This document shows positions 1-11,673 of a stretch of DNA of 64,000 nucleotides, piece by piece. A program made the translations under genes and the position numbers. The notes below the pieces were generated by a model. The model was not told the origin of the DNA and did not search any database. It was given only the letters and a program-made list of their open reading frames with translations. The DNA comes from Andreprevotia sp. IGB-42 (GTDB lineage Bacteria; Pseudomonadota; Gammaproteobacteria; Burkholderiales; Chitinibacteraceae): contig NZ_WXTX01000001.1 of the NCBI RefSeq assembly GCF_009848685.1, forward strand, positions 124,001-188,000, written 5' to 3'. Position 1 is the first letter of the stretch; the number at the start of each line of letters is the position of its first letter.

Positions 1-742
1 CCTGCTGCATGCCGCTAATGGCGCTGCGCAGCACATGGTTGGCCCAGATCACCATCGAGATGCCCTGTGCGCGGTAGATGTCCGTCGGGGTCGAGTAATA
101 CTTGGTCGGCACGATCACCACCGGGCTGCGGTCCGCCCATTCACGCTTGAAGGCCAGAATCTCGTCCGGTACCGCCAATGCGCTATGGATCAGGATGGCA
201 TCTGCACCGGCGGCATGGTAAGCCTCGGCACGGCGCATCGCTTCAGCAAGGCCCCAGCCGGCAATGAACGCCTCCACCCGGGCGACGATGCAGAAATCGT
301 CATCCCGCTGCGCATCCTTGCCAGCCTTGATCTTGCCGGCAAACTCGTCGATGGGCGCCAGCGGCTGCTGCTTGCCACCGATGAAACTGTTGGATTTGGG
401 GAACAGCTTGTCTTCCAGGCACACGGCGGCAATGTCGCGCTGCTCCAGCTTGCGCACCAGCCGCTGCACGTTATTGAAGTTGCCGTAGCCGGTATCGCCA
501 TCGAGCAGGATGGGCACGCTGGTGGCGTCGGACATGAATTCAAGCACATCCAGCACCTGCGTCCAGCTGGCTTCATTGTTGTCGCGCACGCCAAACTGGG
601 CGGAAATGCTCAGCCCGCTACCCCAGATACCCTTGAAGCCGGCCTCTTCAACGATCTTCGCGCTGAGGCCATTGTGCGCTTCGCATATGAATTCCAATTG
701 GTCGGACTGTAAAAGTGCCTTGAATTGACTAACCTTTTTCAT
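1..742 (-). CDS. pepM: Phosphoenolpyruvate mutase (partial, 3' end outside window)
   Basis: The frame is open from ATG at 742 to the left edge (247 codons seen), so the C-terminus is missing. It converts phosphoenolpyruvate to phosphonopyruvate, the entry step of phosphonate (C-P bond) biosynthesis, in the cytoplasm. The isocitrate lyase/PEP mutase fold is clear: GIWGSGLS near residues 38-45, DTGYGNFNN at 83-91, and [10 protein letters not shown] at 110-119, the signature separating true PEP mutases from isocitrate lyase and methylisocitrate lyase. AHNGLSAK and [12 protein letters not shown] are also typical. An AAGGG ribosome site lies about nine bases before the ATG. The family is about 300 residues alone, longer when fused to a nucleotidyltransferase; which form this is cannot be seen. 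The upstream gene is far away, so it probably starts its own transcript. Confidence 0.93.
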   Translation of the reverse strand, partial: MKKVSQFKALLQSDQLEFICEAHNGLSAKIVEEAGFKGIWGSGLSISAQFGVRDNNEASWTQVLDVLEFMSDATSVPILLDGDTGYGNFNNVQRLVRKLEQRDIAAVCLEDKLFPKSNSFIGGKQQPLAPIDEFAGKIKAGKDAQRDDDFCIVARVEAFIAGWGLAEAMRRAEAYHAAGADAILIHSALAVPDEILAFKREWADRSPVVIVPTKYYSTPTDIYRAQGISMVIWANHVLRSAISGMQQ

Positions 743-1228
743 TGTCGACTTACCCTTATCCAAGAAATCCATACATGCGTGATTCATTTGCCCTGCTGCA
801 GAGCGGCATTCGCTATCGTTCTATCGGCTTCAACCGGCGTCAGCATTAGCGCTGCATCAAAAAATACTGCACTTGCCAAGGCTGCCTGGCTGCAATAGCA
901 CGCGGTGCAGCAACTGTCGGCAATCTGTCCAAAACCTGTTCACTGCATGCTACCAGCTTTGCTTTGGGCACTGCGAGAGCACATGCCATTCAATTGGAAC
1001 CTGTCAGGCCCGATTGAATGCAGCTGATGCTATATAGCCCAATCAAACCTGTACCGGCACGCTTTGGTGCGAATTGCCAATGACAACGCAATAAGGTGTT
1101 GGGCCATCCCTGCCGACAAAAGACGCAACGCCTTGCGGCATAAGGAAACGCATGGTGTGTCAGGACAGGATCAATAAAAAAAGGGCGGTGCCAGCCGGCC
1201 CGCCCCTCATCACCATCCGACACGCTGA
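743..1228. other. Intergenic region between galU and pepM
   Basis: About 490 bases without a convincing gene. The galU terminator occupies 1173-1205. The rest should carry the pepM promoter. A 77-codon frame on the minus strand (990-1223) runs through the terminator and resembles no known protein, so it is not called. Confidence 0.6.
1173..1205 (-). terminator. Rho-independent terminator after galU
   Basis: On the minus strand a GGGCGG/CCGCCC stem with an 11-base loop is followed by a run of seven T. It sits 24 bases after the galU stop codon. Confidence 0.85.
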
Positions 1229-2101
1229 TCAGACGCGGCAGAATTCCTTCAGGTAGGCGCCGAATTCCTCGCCCACTTCGTGGTGCTTCATGCCGTAAGC
1301 CAGCGTGGCCTTCAGGTAGCCCAGCTTGGAGCCGCAGTCATAACGCGTGCCCTTGAGCTTGTGCGCCAGGATGTGCTGTTCCTGCATCAGCGCGAAAATG
1401 CCATCGGTCAGCTGGATTTCGCCGCCCTTGCCCGGCTGCACGTGCTGCAGATGATGGAAGATACGCGGGGTCAGGATGTAACGGCCCACGACCGCCAGAT
1501 TGGACGGCGCTTCTTCCGGCTTCGGCTTCTCGACGATGTTGCTGATGCGCAGCTTGCCGTTCACATCGCTCACTTCAACGATGCCGTAGGAACTGGTATC
1601 GGCATGCGGCACTTCTTCCACACCCAGTACCGCGCAATGCGTATCGCCAAATACCTCGACCATGCGCGACATTTCTGATGTCGAACCGCCATCGATCAGG
1701 TCATCGGCGAGAATGACGGCAAACGGCTCGTCACCCACTACCGGCTGTGCGCACAGCACCGCATGCCCCAGGCCCATGGCTTCTGGCTGGCGGATGTAGA
1801 TGCAGGTGACCGACTTGGGAATGATGGACTGCAGGATTTCCAGCAGCTTTTTCTTGCCCTTCGCTTCCAGCTCGTTTTCCAGCTCGTAGGCCTTGTCGAA
1901 GTGATCTTCGATGCTGCGCTTGTTACGGCCGGTGATGAAAACCATTTCGGTGATGCCGGCATCAAGCGCCTCTTCCACCGCGTACTGGATCAGCGGCTTG
2001 TCGACCACCGGCATCATTTCCTTCGGGCTGGCCTTGGTGGCCGGCAAGAAGCGCGTGCCCATGCCTGCAACGGGGAATACTGCCTTGCGTACCTTTTGCA
2101 T
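1229..2101 (-). CDS. galU: UTP-glucose-1-phosphate uridylyltransferase
   Basis: Makes UDP-glucose from UTP and glucose-1-phosphate for LPS, capsule and other glycans in the cytoplasm. The start [13 protein letters not shown] with [17 protein letters not shown] is the nucleotidyltransferase signature (G-x-G-T-R-F-x-P-x-T-K-x-x-P-K-E-M). IEDHFD and VEKP are also typical of GalU. From ATG 2101 the protein has 290 residues, normal for the family, and an AAGGA ribosome site lies eight bases upstream. The frame does not stop upstream of this ATG. It continues through a Cro-like helix-turn-helix segment to about 2293, so a longer fusion protein is possible (see separate entry). The gene is followed by a strong terminator and lies downstream of ligA on the same strand. 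Confidence 0.95.
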   Translation of the reverse strand: MQKVRKAVFPVAGMGTRFLPATKASPKEMMPVVDKPLIQYAVEEALDAGITEMVFITGRNKRSIEDHFDKAYELENELEAKGKKKLLEILQSIIPKSVTCIYIRQPEAMGLGHAVLCAQPVVGDEPFAVILADDLIDGGSTSEMSRMVEVFGDTHCAVLGVEEVPHADTSSYGIVEVSDVNGKLRISNIVEKPKPEEAPSNLAVVGRYILTPRIFHHLQHVQPGKGGEIQLTDGIFALMQEQHILAHKLKGTRYDCGSKLGYLKATLAYGMKHHEVGEEFGAYLKEFCRV

Positions 2102-2293
2102 CGAATTCGTCCTTGAGAAGGGTTGAGCCAGCAACCCCAGCCGCAATGCGGCGCCATTGACCTGATCGGCCTGGCGTTGGGGAAGTTCGTCTGGCCATTG
2201 CGATACGGCGGATCGACCCAAGCCCAAGGCTTCGGCCAACCGCGTCTGGCTGCCAAACAAGCGGATAGCTGAGTGCTTATTCATCGCAATCAT
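2102..2293 (-). CDS. Cro-like helix-turn-helix segment in frame with galU
   Basis: Reading starts at ATG 2293 or ATG 2284 ([12 protein letters not shown]) and runs without a stop into galU. The segment [20 protein letters not shown] looks like the helix-turn-helix of small phage P22 Cro/YdaS-type regulators. It is followed by [19 protein letters not shown], the tail usual in such 60-70 residue proteins. No stop separates it from galU, but galU has its own ribosome site. The cell could therefore make an HTH-GalU fusion, GalU alone, or both. Two identical-arm palindromes lie directly before the start (2294-2309, 2343-2358) and are likely operators for this domain. Function is inferred from the domain only. 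The in-frame joining could be accidental loss of a stop codon. Confidence 0.65.
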
Positions 2294-2309
2294 GTTCAAT
2301 CAAATGAAC
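2294..2309. promoter_or_regulatory. Operator-like palindrome 1
   Basis: GTTCA-ATCAAA-TGAAC, with perfect five-base arms. Its left edge touches the ATG (2291-2293) of the HTH segment, so a bound protein would block transcription or translation start. Confidence 0.6.
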
Positions 2310-2342
2310 AACCCCGTCAAGCGTGAAATGGAAAATTAATAT

Positions 2343-2358
2343 GTTCAATAAAATGAAC
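2343..2358. promoter_or_regulatory. Operator-like palindrome 2
   Basis: GTTCA-ATAAAA-TGAAC. It has the same arms as palindrome 1 and lies 49 bases away centre to centre, just past the ligA stop codon. A weak promoter (TTGTTC, 17 bases, AATTTT) would overlap it on the minus strand. Confidence 0.6.
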
Positions 2359-2361
2359 AAT

Positions 2362-4812
<2,451 letters not shown>

Positions 4813-4868
4813 CTATCAAGTCTGGTCCATCAATCTGCTCTGGCAGCCCGTCACCGGGCCGGAATGCA

Positions 4869-4894
4869 ATACGCCGCTGATGGCAGCGGCGTAT
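4869..4894. repeat. Perfect hairpin between zipA and ligA
   Basis: Two 11-base arms (ATACGCCGCTG and its complement) around a four-base loop, 17 bases after the zipA stop. No T-run follows on the minus strand, so it is an incomplete terminator or an RNA-stabilising structure. Confidence 0.5.
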
Positions 4895-4911
4895 CGGTCA
4901 AGGCATCCGGC

Positions 4912-6174
4912 TCACGCAAACAGCCGCAACGCCGCCATCGACCCCGGCGCAATGCCGCGGTCATCCATCTGCGCGTAGATACCTGCCAGTTGCTTGCGGA
5001 TATTGGCCAGGCTGGCCGAAGTCAGCGGCTTGCCATTGTCGTCGACCAGATCACCGGCCAGCGTATTGGCCAGCGTATGGGCAAACTCATTCAGGTAATC
5101 GAATACTGCCAGGCCGCCGGCCACGCGCGGCACATCGAACAGCAAGGTCAGCCCTTCGGACGTTCCGCTGAATGGCTTCTGGTTCTGGTTGGCCAGCGTG
5201 AACAATGTCTTGCCCGAATCACTCTTGTAGTGGAACAGGCCATCGCCGGCGCGTACCAGCCCGGCCTGCTCGGCCAGCGTGCGCACCTTGTCCATGGCAA
5301 ACGGCTGCGTCACCGACAGGATATTCAGGCCGATCAGCACATCCACGCCGGCGCAGAACTCATCCAGCTCTGCGGCGGCCTGCATCTTGCCGCTGCGCTG
5401 CGGAAAGGTCACTACCGCATCGAAGTCATCGGCAAACTGCTGCACGCCCATGCAGAACGCATTGAGCTGCTCCTGCGTGAGCGCCCCCTGGCGGTCAGCC
5501 AGTTGCAGGCCGATACGCAGCTCGGCAAAGGCAGAGCGGCTGTTGGGGGTGACGATTTCCCACTGGTCATCATCATTGAGGCCGATGATTTCCACCCGCT
5601 TGCCTGCCGGCAAGGTGGGAATGCGCCCGGCGGCGATCAGCTCGCCTGCGTGCACTTCGGCAATGAAATCGAGCTTGGGGTCGAGCTGGCTGGTTGCCAG
5701 CACTTCCACATCCTCGCCATCGAGCGGCGCTTGCGGCGCAGGGGCTTCGCGCACCACGGCGCGCGGGGCCTCGGTTACGCGCACCGGCGCAACTGGCTCG
5801 GGATTGCGAGATTCGGCATTGCGGGGCTCGGCACCACGTGGATCAGCCGCGCGTGGGGGCGGTTGGCGCACCGGCTCGGGGACATATGGCGGCTCGTCGT
5901 CTTCATCCAGCGGATCGAAATCCACGCGCTGGTCGGTAGCCAGCGTGGGTTCCTGGCGCTCGGTGCGTACCGGGTCGATGGCGGGCTCCAGCCGGGTGCC
6001 GGCAGCGGTGCGCACCATGTTCTTGGGGGTTTCCAGCAGCACATCCGGCTGGTTGCGGGCAAACGCCTTGCCAGCCTGCTTCTTGTAGCGGTATTCCTGC
6101 CACCAATTGAATCCGTAAACGGCGGCGACGAGCACGCCGCCAGCAATCAGTGAGCCCAGTTGCAAATCGGTCAT
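4912..6174 (-). CDS. zipA: Cell division protein ZipA
   Basis: Membrane anchor that binds FtsZ at the division septum. It has 420 residues. The N-terminal transmembrane helix is LGSLIAGGVLVAAVYGFNWW with almost nothing before it. A basic stretch (QEYRYKKQAGK) follows, then a long Pro/Glu/Arg-rich unstructured linker (about 60-200). The C-terminal FtsZ-binding domain (about 205-420) contains VLIGLNILSVTQPFAMDKVRTLAEQAGL. This layout is typical for ZipA. It lies between smc and ligA, 49 bases after smc, an arrangement found in other beta- and gammaproteobacteria, so it is probably co-transcribed with smc. Confidence 0.9.
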   Translation of the reverse strand: MTDLQLGSLIAGGVLVAAVYGFNWWQEYRYKKQAGKAFARNQPDVLLETPKNMVRTAAGTRLEPAIDPVRTERQEPTLATDQRVDFDPLDEDDEPPYVPEPVRQPPPRAADPRGAEPRNAESRNPEPVAPVRVTEAPRAVVREAPAPQAPLDGEDVEVLATSQLDPKLDFIAEVHAGELIAAGRIPTLPAGKRVEIIGLNDDDQWEIVTPNSRSAFAELRIGLQLADRQGALTQEQLNAFCMGVQQFADDFDAVVTFPQRSGKMQAAAELDEFCAGVDVLIGLNILSVTQPFAMDKVRTLAEQAGLVRAGDGLFHYKSDSGKTLFTLANQNQKPFSGTSEGLTLLFDVPRVAGGLAVFDYLNEFAHTLANTLAGDLVDDNGKPLTSASLANIRKQLAGIYAQMDDRGIAPGSMAALRLFA

Positions 6175-6223
6175 ATTTGTTTGGATCGGTCGATTTGAGG
6201 GGAGTTAATCTTGTGCAGTTGCC

Positions 6224-9200
6224 TTACGCGGATACGGCATCGCGCATTTCCAGCGCGGCTTCGATATCCACAGAGACAACACGCGATACACCTTGTTCCT
6301 GCATTGTCACCCCGACGAGCTGTTCCGCCATCTCCATCGCCAGCCGGTTGTGACTGATATAGAGGAATTGCGTCCGGTCTGCCATTTTCTTGACCAGTTC
6401 ACAATAACGCAGCGTATTGGCATCGTCGAGCGGTGCATCCACTTCGTCCAGAATGCAGAACGGCGCGGGGTTGAGCTTGAAGAGCGAGAATACCAGACTC
6501 AGCGCCGTCAGTGCTTTCTCGCCGCCCGAAAGCAAATGGATCGTACTGTTCTTTTTACCAGGCGGCTGCGCCATGATCTGCAAACCGGCATCGAGGATTT
6601 CATCACCGGTCAGCACCAGCTCGGCATGGCCCCCGCCAAACAGCGTGGGGAACAGCTCCTTGAGATTGGCGTTAACGCTGTCGTAGGTGTCCTGCAGCAA
6701 GGTGCGGGTTTCGCGGTCGATGCGCCGGATGGCCGATTCCAGCGTCTCGATCGCCGCATTCAGGTCTGCCGCCTGCGCTTCCAGGTAAGTGGCACGCTCG
6801 CGCGCCGCGGTCAGCTCTTCCAGTGCGGCCAGGTTCACTGCGCCCAGCCCGCCCACCGCCTGGGTGAGCCGGCCGATTTCTGCCACCAGTGTGGATATTT
6901 TCATGCCTGTACCCAGCTTTTCGCGCAGTGCAGCTTCATCGGCATTGGCCTCGGACAGTTCCTCGGCAAAACGCGCCAGCGCCAGGCGTGCCTCCTGCTC
7001 CTTGAGGCGCGCCGCGTTCACCAGCTCGCGCGCCGGTTCCAGGCCGATCTCGATACGTTGTTTGTCTGCTTCGCGCTCGCGCATGCCTTGCGCGTAACCG
7101 TTGAGCGCGTCGCGCGCGCGCGCCAGCGCCATTTCCTTTTCGCTGCGCGTATTCACCGCCTGCTGGAAATCCACATCGAATTCGCCTTCGTCGATGTCTT
7201 CCAGTTCCAGCGCCAGCGTCTCCGCACGCTCTTCCAGCACCATCTGCCGGGTATCGAGTTCCTCACTACGCCGCGACAGTTCACTGCGGCGCGCATCGGC
7301 CGATTGCACGGCAAAACGGGCCTCCTGCGCACGGCGCTCAGCCTGGCGCAGCCGGCTGCGTTGCAGCTCGCATGCGGCATCCGCCTCCGATTTGGCCAGC
7401 CGCGCGTTATCCAGCGCTTCTTCCAGCGGAATCAGCGCATCACTGGCGTTGTCGATCAGCGCTTGGGCTTCATCCTGTGCGAGGATTTCCTCTTCGATCT
7501 GCTGCAGCACCAGCGCGTGTTCTTCCTGCAGCTGTTCAAGCTGCGCATTGGCTTGCCTGGCGGCCTCCTCCAGCCGCGCCAGCTCACGCTCCAGTTGCGC
7601 CGCACGGTCACGCCGTTGCTGTGCGGCCGGGCGCAGCGTACGCAAGGCGTTTTCCAGATTTGCCAGCAGCGTGTTCTGCTCACCCAGGGCGGCATCGAGT
7701 TCAGCCAGACGCGGCTCGATTTGCTGCAGCTGCTGTTGCGCATCCTGCAGTGCCTGTTTGCGCGCCACCAGCCCGCTGCCCTCGCCCGCGGCATGAAAAT
7801 GCAGCGCCAGCCGCTCCAGCCGGTGGCCTTGCGGCGTCACCAGCATCGCGCCATCCGGCAGTTGTTCGCGCAGCACCAGCGCATCACCCAGACTGTCGCA
7901 ACACCAGATATTGGCCAGCCAGGCATTCAAATGGGGCTGCCAGCGCGCATCCTGGCATGCAATCTGGCCCAATAGCGGCAACAAACCGTGAAATTGTGGT
8001 GCAGGCGCACCAGCAGCGCCCGACAGCGCCAGCACCTGTTTGCCCGGCGCAGCATCTGCAGGCGGTGCGTCTGCCCAGCGTGCCAGCAAGCGGTTGCCCA
8101 GCACGGTTTCAACCGCATCGGCCCACGCCGGCGCAACCTGCAGCGATTCGAATAGTGGTGGCAAGGCGCGCAAGGCATGGCCGTCCAGCCAGCCGGCCAG
8201 TGCGACATCATCATCGTTGCGCAGCAGATCCTGCAGCGCGGCGATGCGCGCGGTCAGCTGCGCCACATCCACGCGCGCCTGCTCGCGCCCGGTGCGCAGC
8301 TGCGCCTGGCGCTCGCGCGCTTCCTGTTGCTGCGTTTCGGTATCGGCAAGCACCAGCGCGGCTTCTTCGATCTCGAAGCGCACGGTTTCCAGTACCTCGC
8401 GCTGTGCGGCGGCTGCATCACTGTCCAGCCCGCCCAATCGCGCCAGTTCGCTGTCGAGCCGTTCGCGCCGGGTATGCAAGGTGGCCAGCGTTTTGTGCTG
8501 ATGGGCGATCTGTTGCTGCGCCAGCTGCGCGCGGGCGCGGGCGGCCGTCAATGCATCTCGCGCCGACTGGAATGCGGCGTCTGCTTCGCGCAGCACGATC
8601 TCCAGTTCCGGCAACCGCTGGTTTTCTTCCTCGAAGGCCAGCGTAGCTTCTTCGGCAGCGAACTGCCCTTCTTCATGCCGGCCGGACCACTCCTCGGTCT
8701 CCCGCACGATATCGGTGCGGTTTTGCGCCAGCCGGCCCAGATCGGTCTTGACGCTGGCCAGTTGCTGGGTCAGCCGCTCGCGCGTCTGGCGCAGGTGCAG
8801 CAGTTGCTGCTCCAGCCGGGCTACGCCCGCGTTGGCATCGTACAGCGCGCCTTGTGCATCGTGCAGCGCATCGCTGGCGGTGAAGTGCTCTTCCCTCAGG
8901 GTTTCCAGCAGCGCTTCCAGCGCGCGCAGGTCTGCCAGCTGCGATTCCAGCGTGTTTTGCGCGCTGTCGATGTCGCGGCGGGCATTTTCCACGTCGCGTG
9001 CAGCATCGAGCTTGCGCTGCAATGCCAGCAGATTCTGTTTTTCAACGATGGTGTCTTTCAACTGCTGGAACTGCGCGGCCACTTCGGCCTGCGCCTGCAG
9101 CTTTTCCACTTGCCGCGTCAGCTCTTGCTGGATATCGTCCACGCGCGCCAGGTTGTCGCGCGTATCCGCCAGCCTCGATTCGGTTTCCTTGCGGCGCTCC

Positions 9201-9721
9201 TTGTACTTGGAAACACCGGCGGCTTCTTCCAGGAAATGCCGCAACTCTTCCGGCTTGGATTCGATGATGCGGGCAATCATGCCCTGCTCGATGATCGCGT
9301 AGCCGCCCTTGCCCACGCCGGTGCCCAGGAACAGATCAGTGATATCGCGCCGGCGCACCTGCAGGTTGTTGATGTAATACGACGATTCGCCCTGGCGCGT
9401 CAGCACCCGCTTGATGGCGATTTCCGCATACTGGCTCCACTGCCCTGCGGCAATGCCCTCGCCATTGTCGAATACCAGCTCGACCGATGCGCGGCTGACC
9501 GCCTTGCGGGTGGTGGAGCCGTTGAAAATGACGTCCTGCATGGATTCGCCACGCAATTGCTTGGCAGAGGATTCGCCCAGTACCCAGCGCATCGCGTCGA
9601 TCACATTCGACTTGCCGCAGCCGTTGGGGCCACAAATCGCCACGCGCTGGCCCGGAACGTGGATGTTCGTGGGGTCAACGAAGGATTTGAAGCCGGCAAG
9701 CTTGATATGGGTGAGGCGCAC
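6224..9721 (-). CDS. smc: Chromosome segregation protein SMC
   Basis: ATPase that compacts and segregates the chromosome with ScpA and ScpB. The start is taken at GTG 9721, because VRLTHIKLAGFKSFVDP matches the family N-terminus. The frame is open further upstream, but that part (to 9895) resembles nothing. This gives 1165 residues, the normal length. Walker A is GPNGCGKSN (31-39). Two long Gln/Glu/Ala-rich coiled coils flank a hinge around residues 500-650. The C-terminal ATPase half has LSGGEKAL and the Walker B stretch CILDEVDAPLDD. No strong ribosome site is visible at the GTG; GTG 9730 is an alternative. A cupin gene diverges on the other strand. Confidence 0.95.
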   Translation of the reverse strand: MRLTHIKLAGFKSFVDPTNIHVPGQRVAICGPNGCGKSNVIDAMRWVLGESSAKQLRGESMQDVIFNGSTTRKAVSRASVELVFDNGEGIAAGQWSQYAEIAIKRVLTRQGESSYYINNLQVRRRDITDLFLGTGVGKGGYAIIEQGMIARIIESKPEELRHFLEEAAGVSKYKERRKETESRLADTRDNLARVDDIQQELTRQVEKLQAQAEVAAQFQQLKDTIVEKQNLLALQRKLDAARDVENARRDIDSAQNTLESQLADLRALEALLETLREEHFTASDALHDAQGALYDANAGVARLEQQLLHLRQTRERLTQQLASVKTDLGRLAQNRTDIVRETEEWSGRHEEGQFAAEEATLAFEEENQRLPELEIVLREADAAFQSARDALTAARARAQLAQQQIAHQHKTLATLHTRRERLDSELARLGGLDSDAAAAQREVLETVRFEIEEAALVLADTETQQQEARERQAQLRTGREQARVDVAQLTARIAALQDLLRNDDDVALAGWLDGHALRALPPLFESLQVAPAWADAVETVLGNRLLARWADAPPADAAPGKQVLALSGAAGAPAPQFHGLLPLLGQIACQDARWQPHLNAWLANIWCCDSLGDALVLREQLPDGAMLVTPQGHRLERLALHFHAAGEGSGLVARKQALQDAQQQLQQIEPRLAELDAALGEQNTLLANLENALRTLRPAAQQRRDRAAQLERELARLEEAARQANAQLEQLQEEHALVLQQIEEEILAQDEAQALIDNASDALIPLEEALDNARLAKSEADAACELQRSRLRQAERRAQEARFAVQSADARRSELSRRSEELDTRQMVLEERAETLALELEDIDEGEFDVDFQQAVNTRSEKEMALARARDALNGYAQGMREREADKQRIEIGLEPARELVNAARLKEQEARLALARFAEELSEANADEAALREKLGTGMKISTLVAEIGRLTQAVGGLGAVNLAALEELTAARERATYLEAQAADLNAAIETLESAIRRIDRETRTLLQDTYDSVNANLKELFPTLFGGGHAELVLTGDEILDAGLQIMAQPPGKKNSTIHLLSGGEKALTALSLVFSLFKLNPAPFCILDEVDAPLDDANTLRYCELVKKMADRTQFLYISHNRLAMEMAEQLVGVTMQEQGVSRVVSVDIEAALEMRDAVSA

Positions 9722-9912
9722 AGGGGTCACAACAGATGATTTGCGGTGATTGTAGCGGTGGGCAGCGGCAGCGCGAAGCATTGCCTGCACGCATGGCGCT
9801 GCTGCGCGCCGTTGCCGCACCGGCAATGTCATCAAATGTTCCACGCGCGGCAACGCGGCACTGTCTATGCTGGGCGCACAGTGCGCATCTTCCATTGCGC
9901 CCGGGGATAGTC

Positions 9913-10317
9913 ATGCAGGATGAAACCAGCAGCGTGATCTACCTGCAGCAAGGCGAAGGACGCGCCTATGCGCTGGGCGGCATGCAAAGTATTTTCAAGG
10001 CCGACGGTGCAGAAACCGCCAATGCGTATTCGATATCCGAGTGGTGGCTGCAGCCGCATCAGCCCGGCCCCGGCGCGCACCTGCATGAAGCCAACGACGA
10101 TATCTTCTACGTGCTTGAAGGCACGGTGACCTTCTTGCTGGGCGAGCGCAGCATCGACGCGGGCAAAGGCGCATTCATCCGCGTGCCCGCCGGGGTGATG
10201 CACGACTTTTCCAACACCAGCGATGCACGCGCCGGCTTACTCAATATCTATATCCCCGGCGGCTTCGAGGCGGATATGCCGGCCATCGTCGACTGGTTCA
10301 AAACCCATGCGGCGTGA
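9913..10317 (+). CDS. Cupin-domain protein
   Basis: A 134-residue single-domain cupin. The metal-binding motif is visible as GPGAHLHEANDDIFYVLEG (motif 1, His-x-His and Glu) and PAGVMHDFSN (motif 2 His). The substrate cannot be told; small cupins include isomerases, dioxygenases and binding proteins. The start ATG 9913 gives MQDETSSVIYLQ. It diverges from smc across a 190-base gap and is followed 27 bases later by a glycosyltransferase on the same strand, so the two may be co-transcribed. Confidence 0.85.
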   Translation: MQDETSSVIYLQQGEGRAYALGGMQSIFKADGAETANAYSISEWWLQPHQPGPGAHLHEANDDIFYVLEGTVTFLLGERSIDAGKGAFIRVPAGVMHDFSNTSDARAGLLNIYIPGGFEADMPAIVDWFKTHAA

Positions 10318-10344
10318 AGCCCCGCCGCAACCGCCCTGTAATCG

Positions 10345-11673
10345 ATGACTTCAAGCCTGCGCATCGCGCTGATCCTGACCGAATTTCCGCCCCACTTCGG
10401 CGGCATGCAGACCCATGCGGTGCATCTGGCACGGGCACTGGCTGCCCGCGGGCACGCGGTTACCGTATATACCTACCGCAGCAACCATGCCGAAGAGGCT
10501 GCGGCGGCAGCGGCTTTCGATGCCGGCTGCGGCTACCGGGTACAGCGCACGCTCAGCCGTATCGGTTTCTGGTTCAACCATCGCTGGCTGGCAGAAGCGC
10601 TGGCCCGGCAGCCCGTTGACCTGATTTACGCATCCAATGTGTTCTACGGCTTGCTGGGGCAGGCACTGGGCGCACCGGTGGTTTGCCGCTCGGTCGGCAA
10701 CGACGTGCTGCGGCCATGGATTGTTTACCCGTTTCAGCTGGGTAGCGGCCTGTGCGCATGGCCACGGCTGGAATCAACGCTGTACCGGCTGTTCCGGCGC
10801 TGCAACAGCCCGGAATGGATAGAGGCGCTGCTGCGCAACGCCCGGCAACGGCTGATGCAGCGCAGCGCCGCCGCCAATACGCTGGTACTGGCCAATAGCG
10901 AATTCACCATCACCGCACTGCGCCAGGCCGGCTTGCCCCGCCAGCAAACCAGCTTGCTGGTGGGTGGCGTGGATTGCTGCCGCTTCACACCCTCGCAGCT
11001 GGATCGTGATGCATTGCGTAGCGCGCATGGCTTGCCCGCCAATGCGTTGTTGCTGTTCACCGCCTGCCGGCTGGTGGCAAAGAAAGGGGTGGATTTCCTG
11101 CTGCAGCAAATGCCGGCCATACTGGCGCGTCACCCGCATGCGCTGCTGCTGATTGCCGGCGACGGGCGCGAAAAATGCCGCTGCATGGCGCTGGCTACGG
11201 CGCTGGGCGTTGCCGATGCCGTGCACTTTCTGGGCCGGGTCGAACACGATGCGCTGACCAGCTATTACTGGATGAGTGATCTCTTCGTGCTGGCCAGCCG
11301 CGTCACCCGCAACCGCATCAGCGGCTTGCTGGATGCAGAAACCATGGGCCGGGTGCTGTGCGAGGCCAATGCCTCCGGCGTGCCGGTATTGGCCAGCCGC
11401 TCCGGCGGCATTCCCTGCGTGATCCGGCATGGCGAAAACGGCCTGCTGTTCGAGGAGGACGATGCCAGCTCTTTTCACCAGCAATTGGAGCAATTGACGG
11501 GCGACGCCGCACTGCGGCAACAACTGGTGCAAACGGGGCTTGCCCGCGCGGCGCGCGAGTTTGACTGGCACCATATCATTGCCGCACACGAAGCCGCATT
11601 TGCCGCTGCGCTGGCACCACACCCGCAGCAATACTCCCGGTTGGCGCTGCAAGCTGCCAGCCTTGCCCGCTGA
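10345..11673 (+). CDS. Glycosyltransferase, GT4 family
   Basis: A 442-residue GT-B fold transferase. The N-terminal acceptor domain starts RIALILTEFPPHFGGMQTHAVHLARALAARGH, the usual GT4 opening. The donor-binding half has LVGGVDCCRFTPS, ACRLVAKKGVDFLLQ and the E-x7-E region ETMGRVLCEANASGVPVLASRSGGIP. It probably adds a sugar to a lipid-linked or surface glycan in the cytoplasm; donor and acceptor cannot be told. No other polysaccharide genes are near, so it may be a solitary LPS or glycolipid modifier. Confidence 0.88.
   Translation: MTSSLRIALILTEFPPHFGGMQTHAVHLARALAARGHAVTVYTYRSNHAEEAAAAAAFDAGCGYRVQRTLSRIGFWFNHRWLAEALARQPVDLIYASNVFYGLLGQALGAPVVCRSVGNDVLRPWIVYPFQLGSGLCAWPRLESTLYRLFRRCNSPEWIEALLRNARQRLMQRSAAANTLVLANSEFTITALRQAGLPRQQTSLLVGGVDCCRFTPSQLDRDALRSAHGLPANALLLFTACRLVAKKGVDFLLQQMPAILARHPHALLLIAGDGREKCRCMALATALGVADAVHFLGRVEHDALTSYYWMSDLFVLASRVTRNRISGLLDAETMGRVLCEANASGVPVLASRSGGIPCVIRHGENGLLFEEDDASSFHQQLEQLTGDAALRQQLVQTGLARAAREFDWHHIIAAHEAAFAAALAPHPQQYSRLALQAASLAR

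Noticed and set aside
35-712. 225-codon plus-strand frame
   Set aside because: It is the opposite strand of the PEP mutase gene, whose motifs are unmistakable.
990-1223. 77-codon minus-strand frame after galU
   Set aside because: It contains the galU terminator and resembles no protein.
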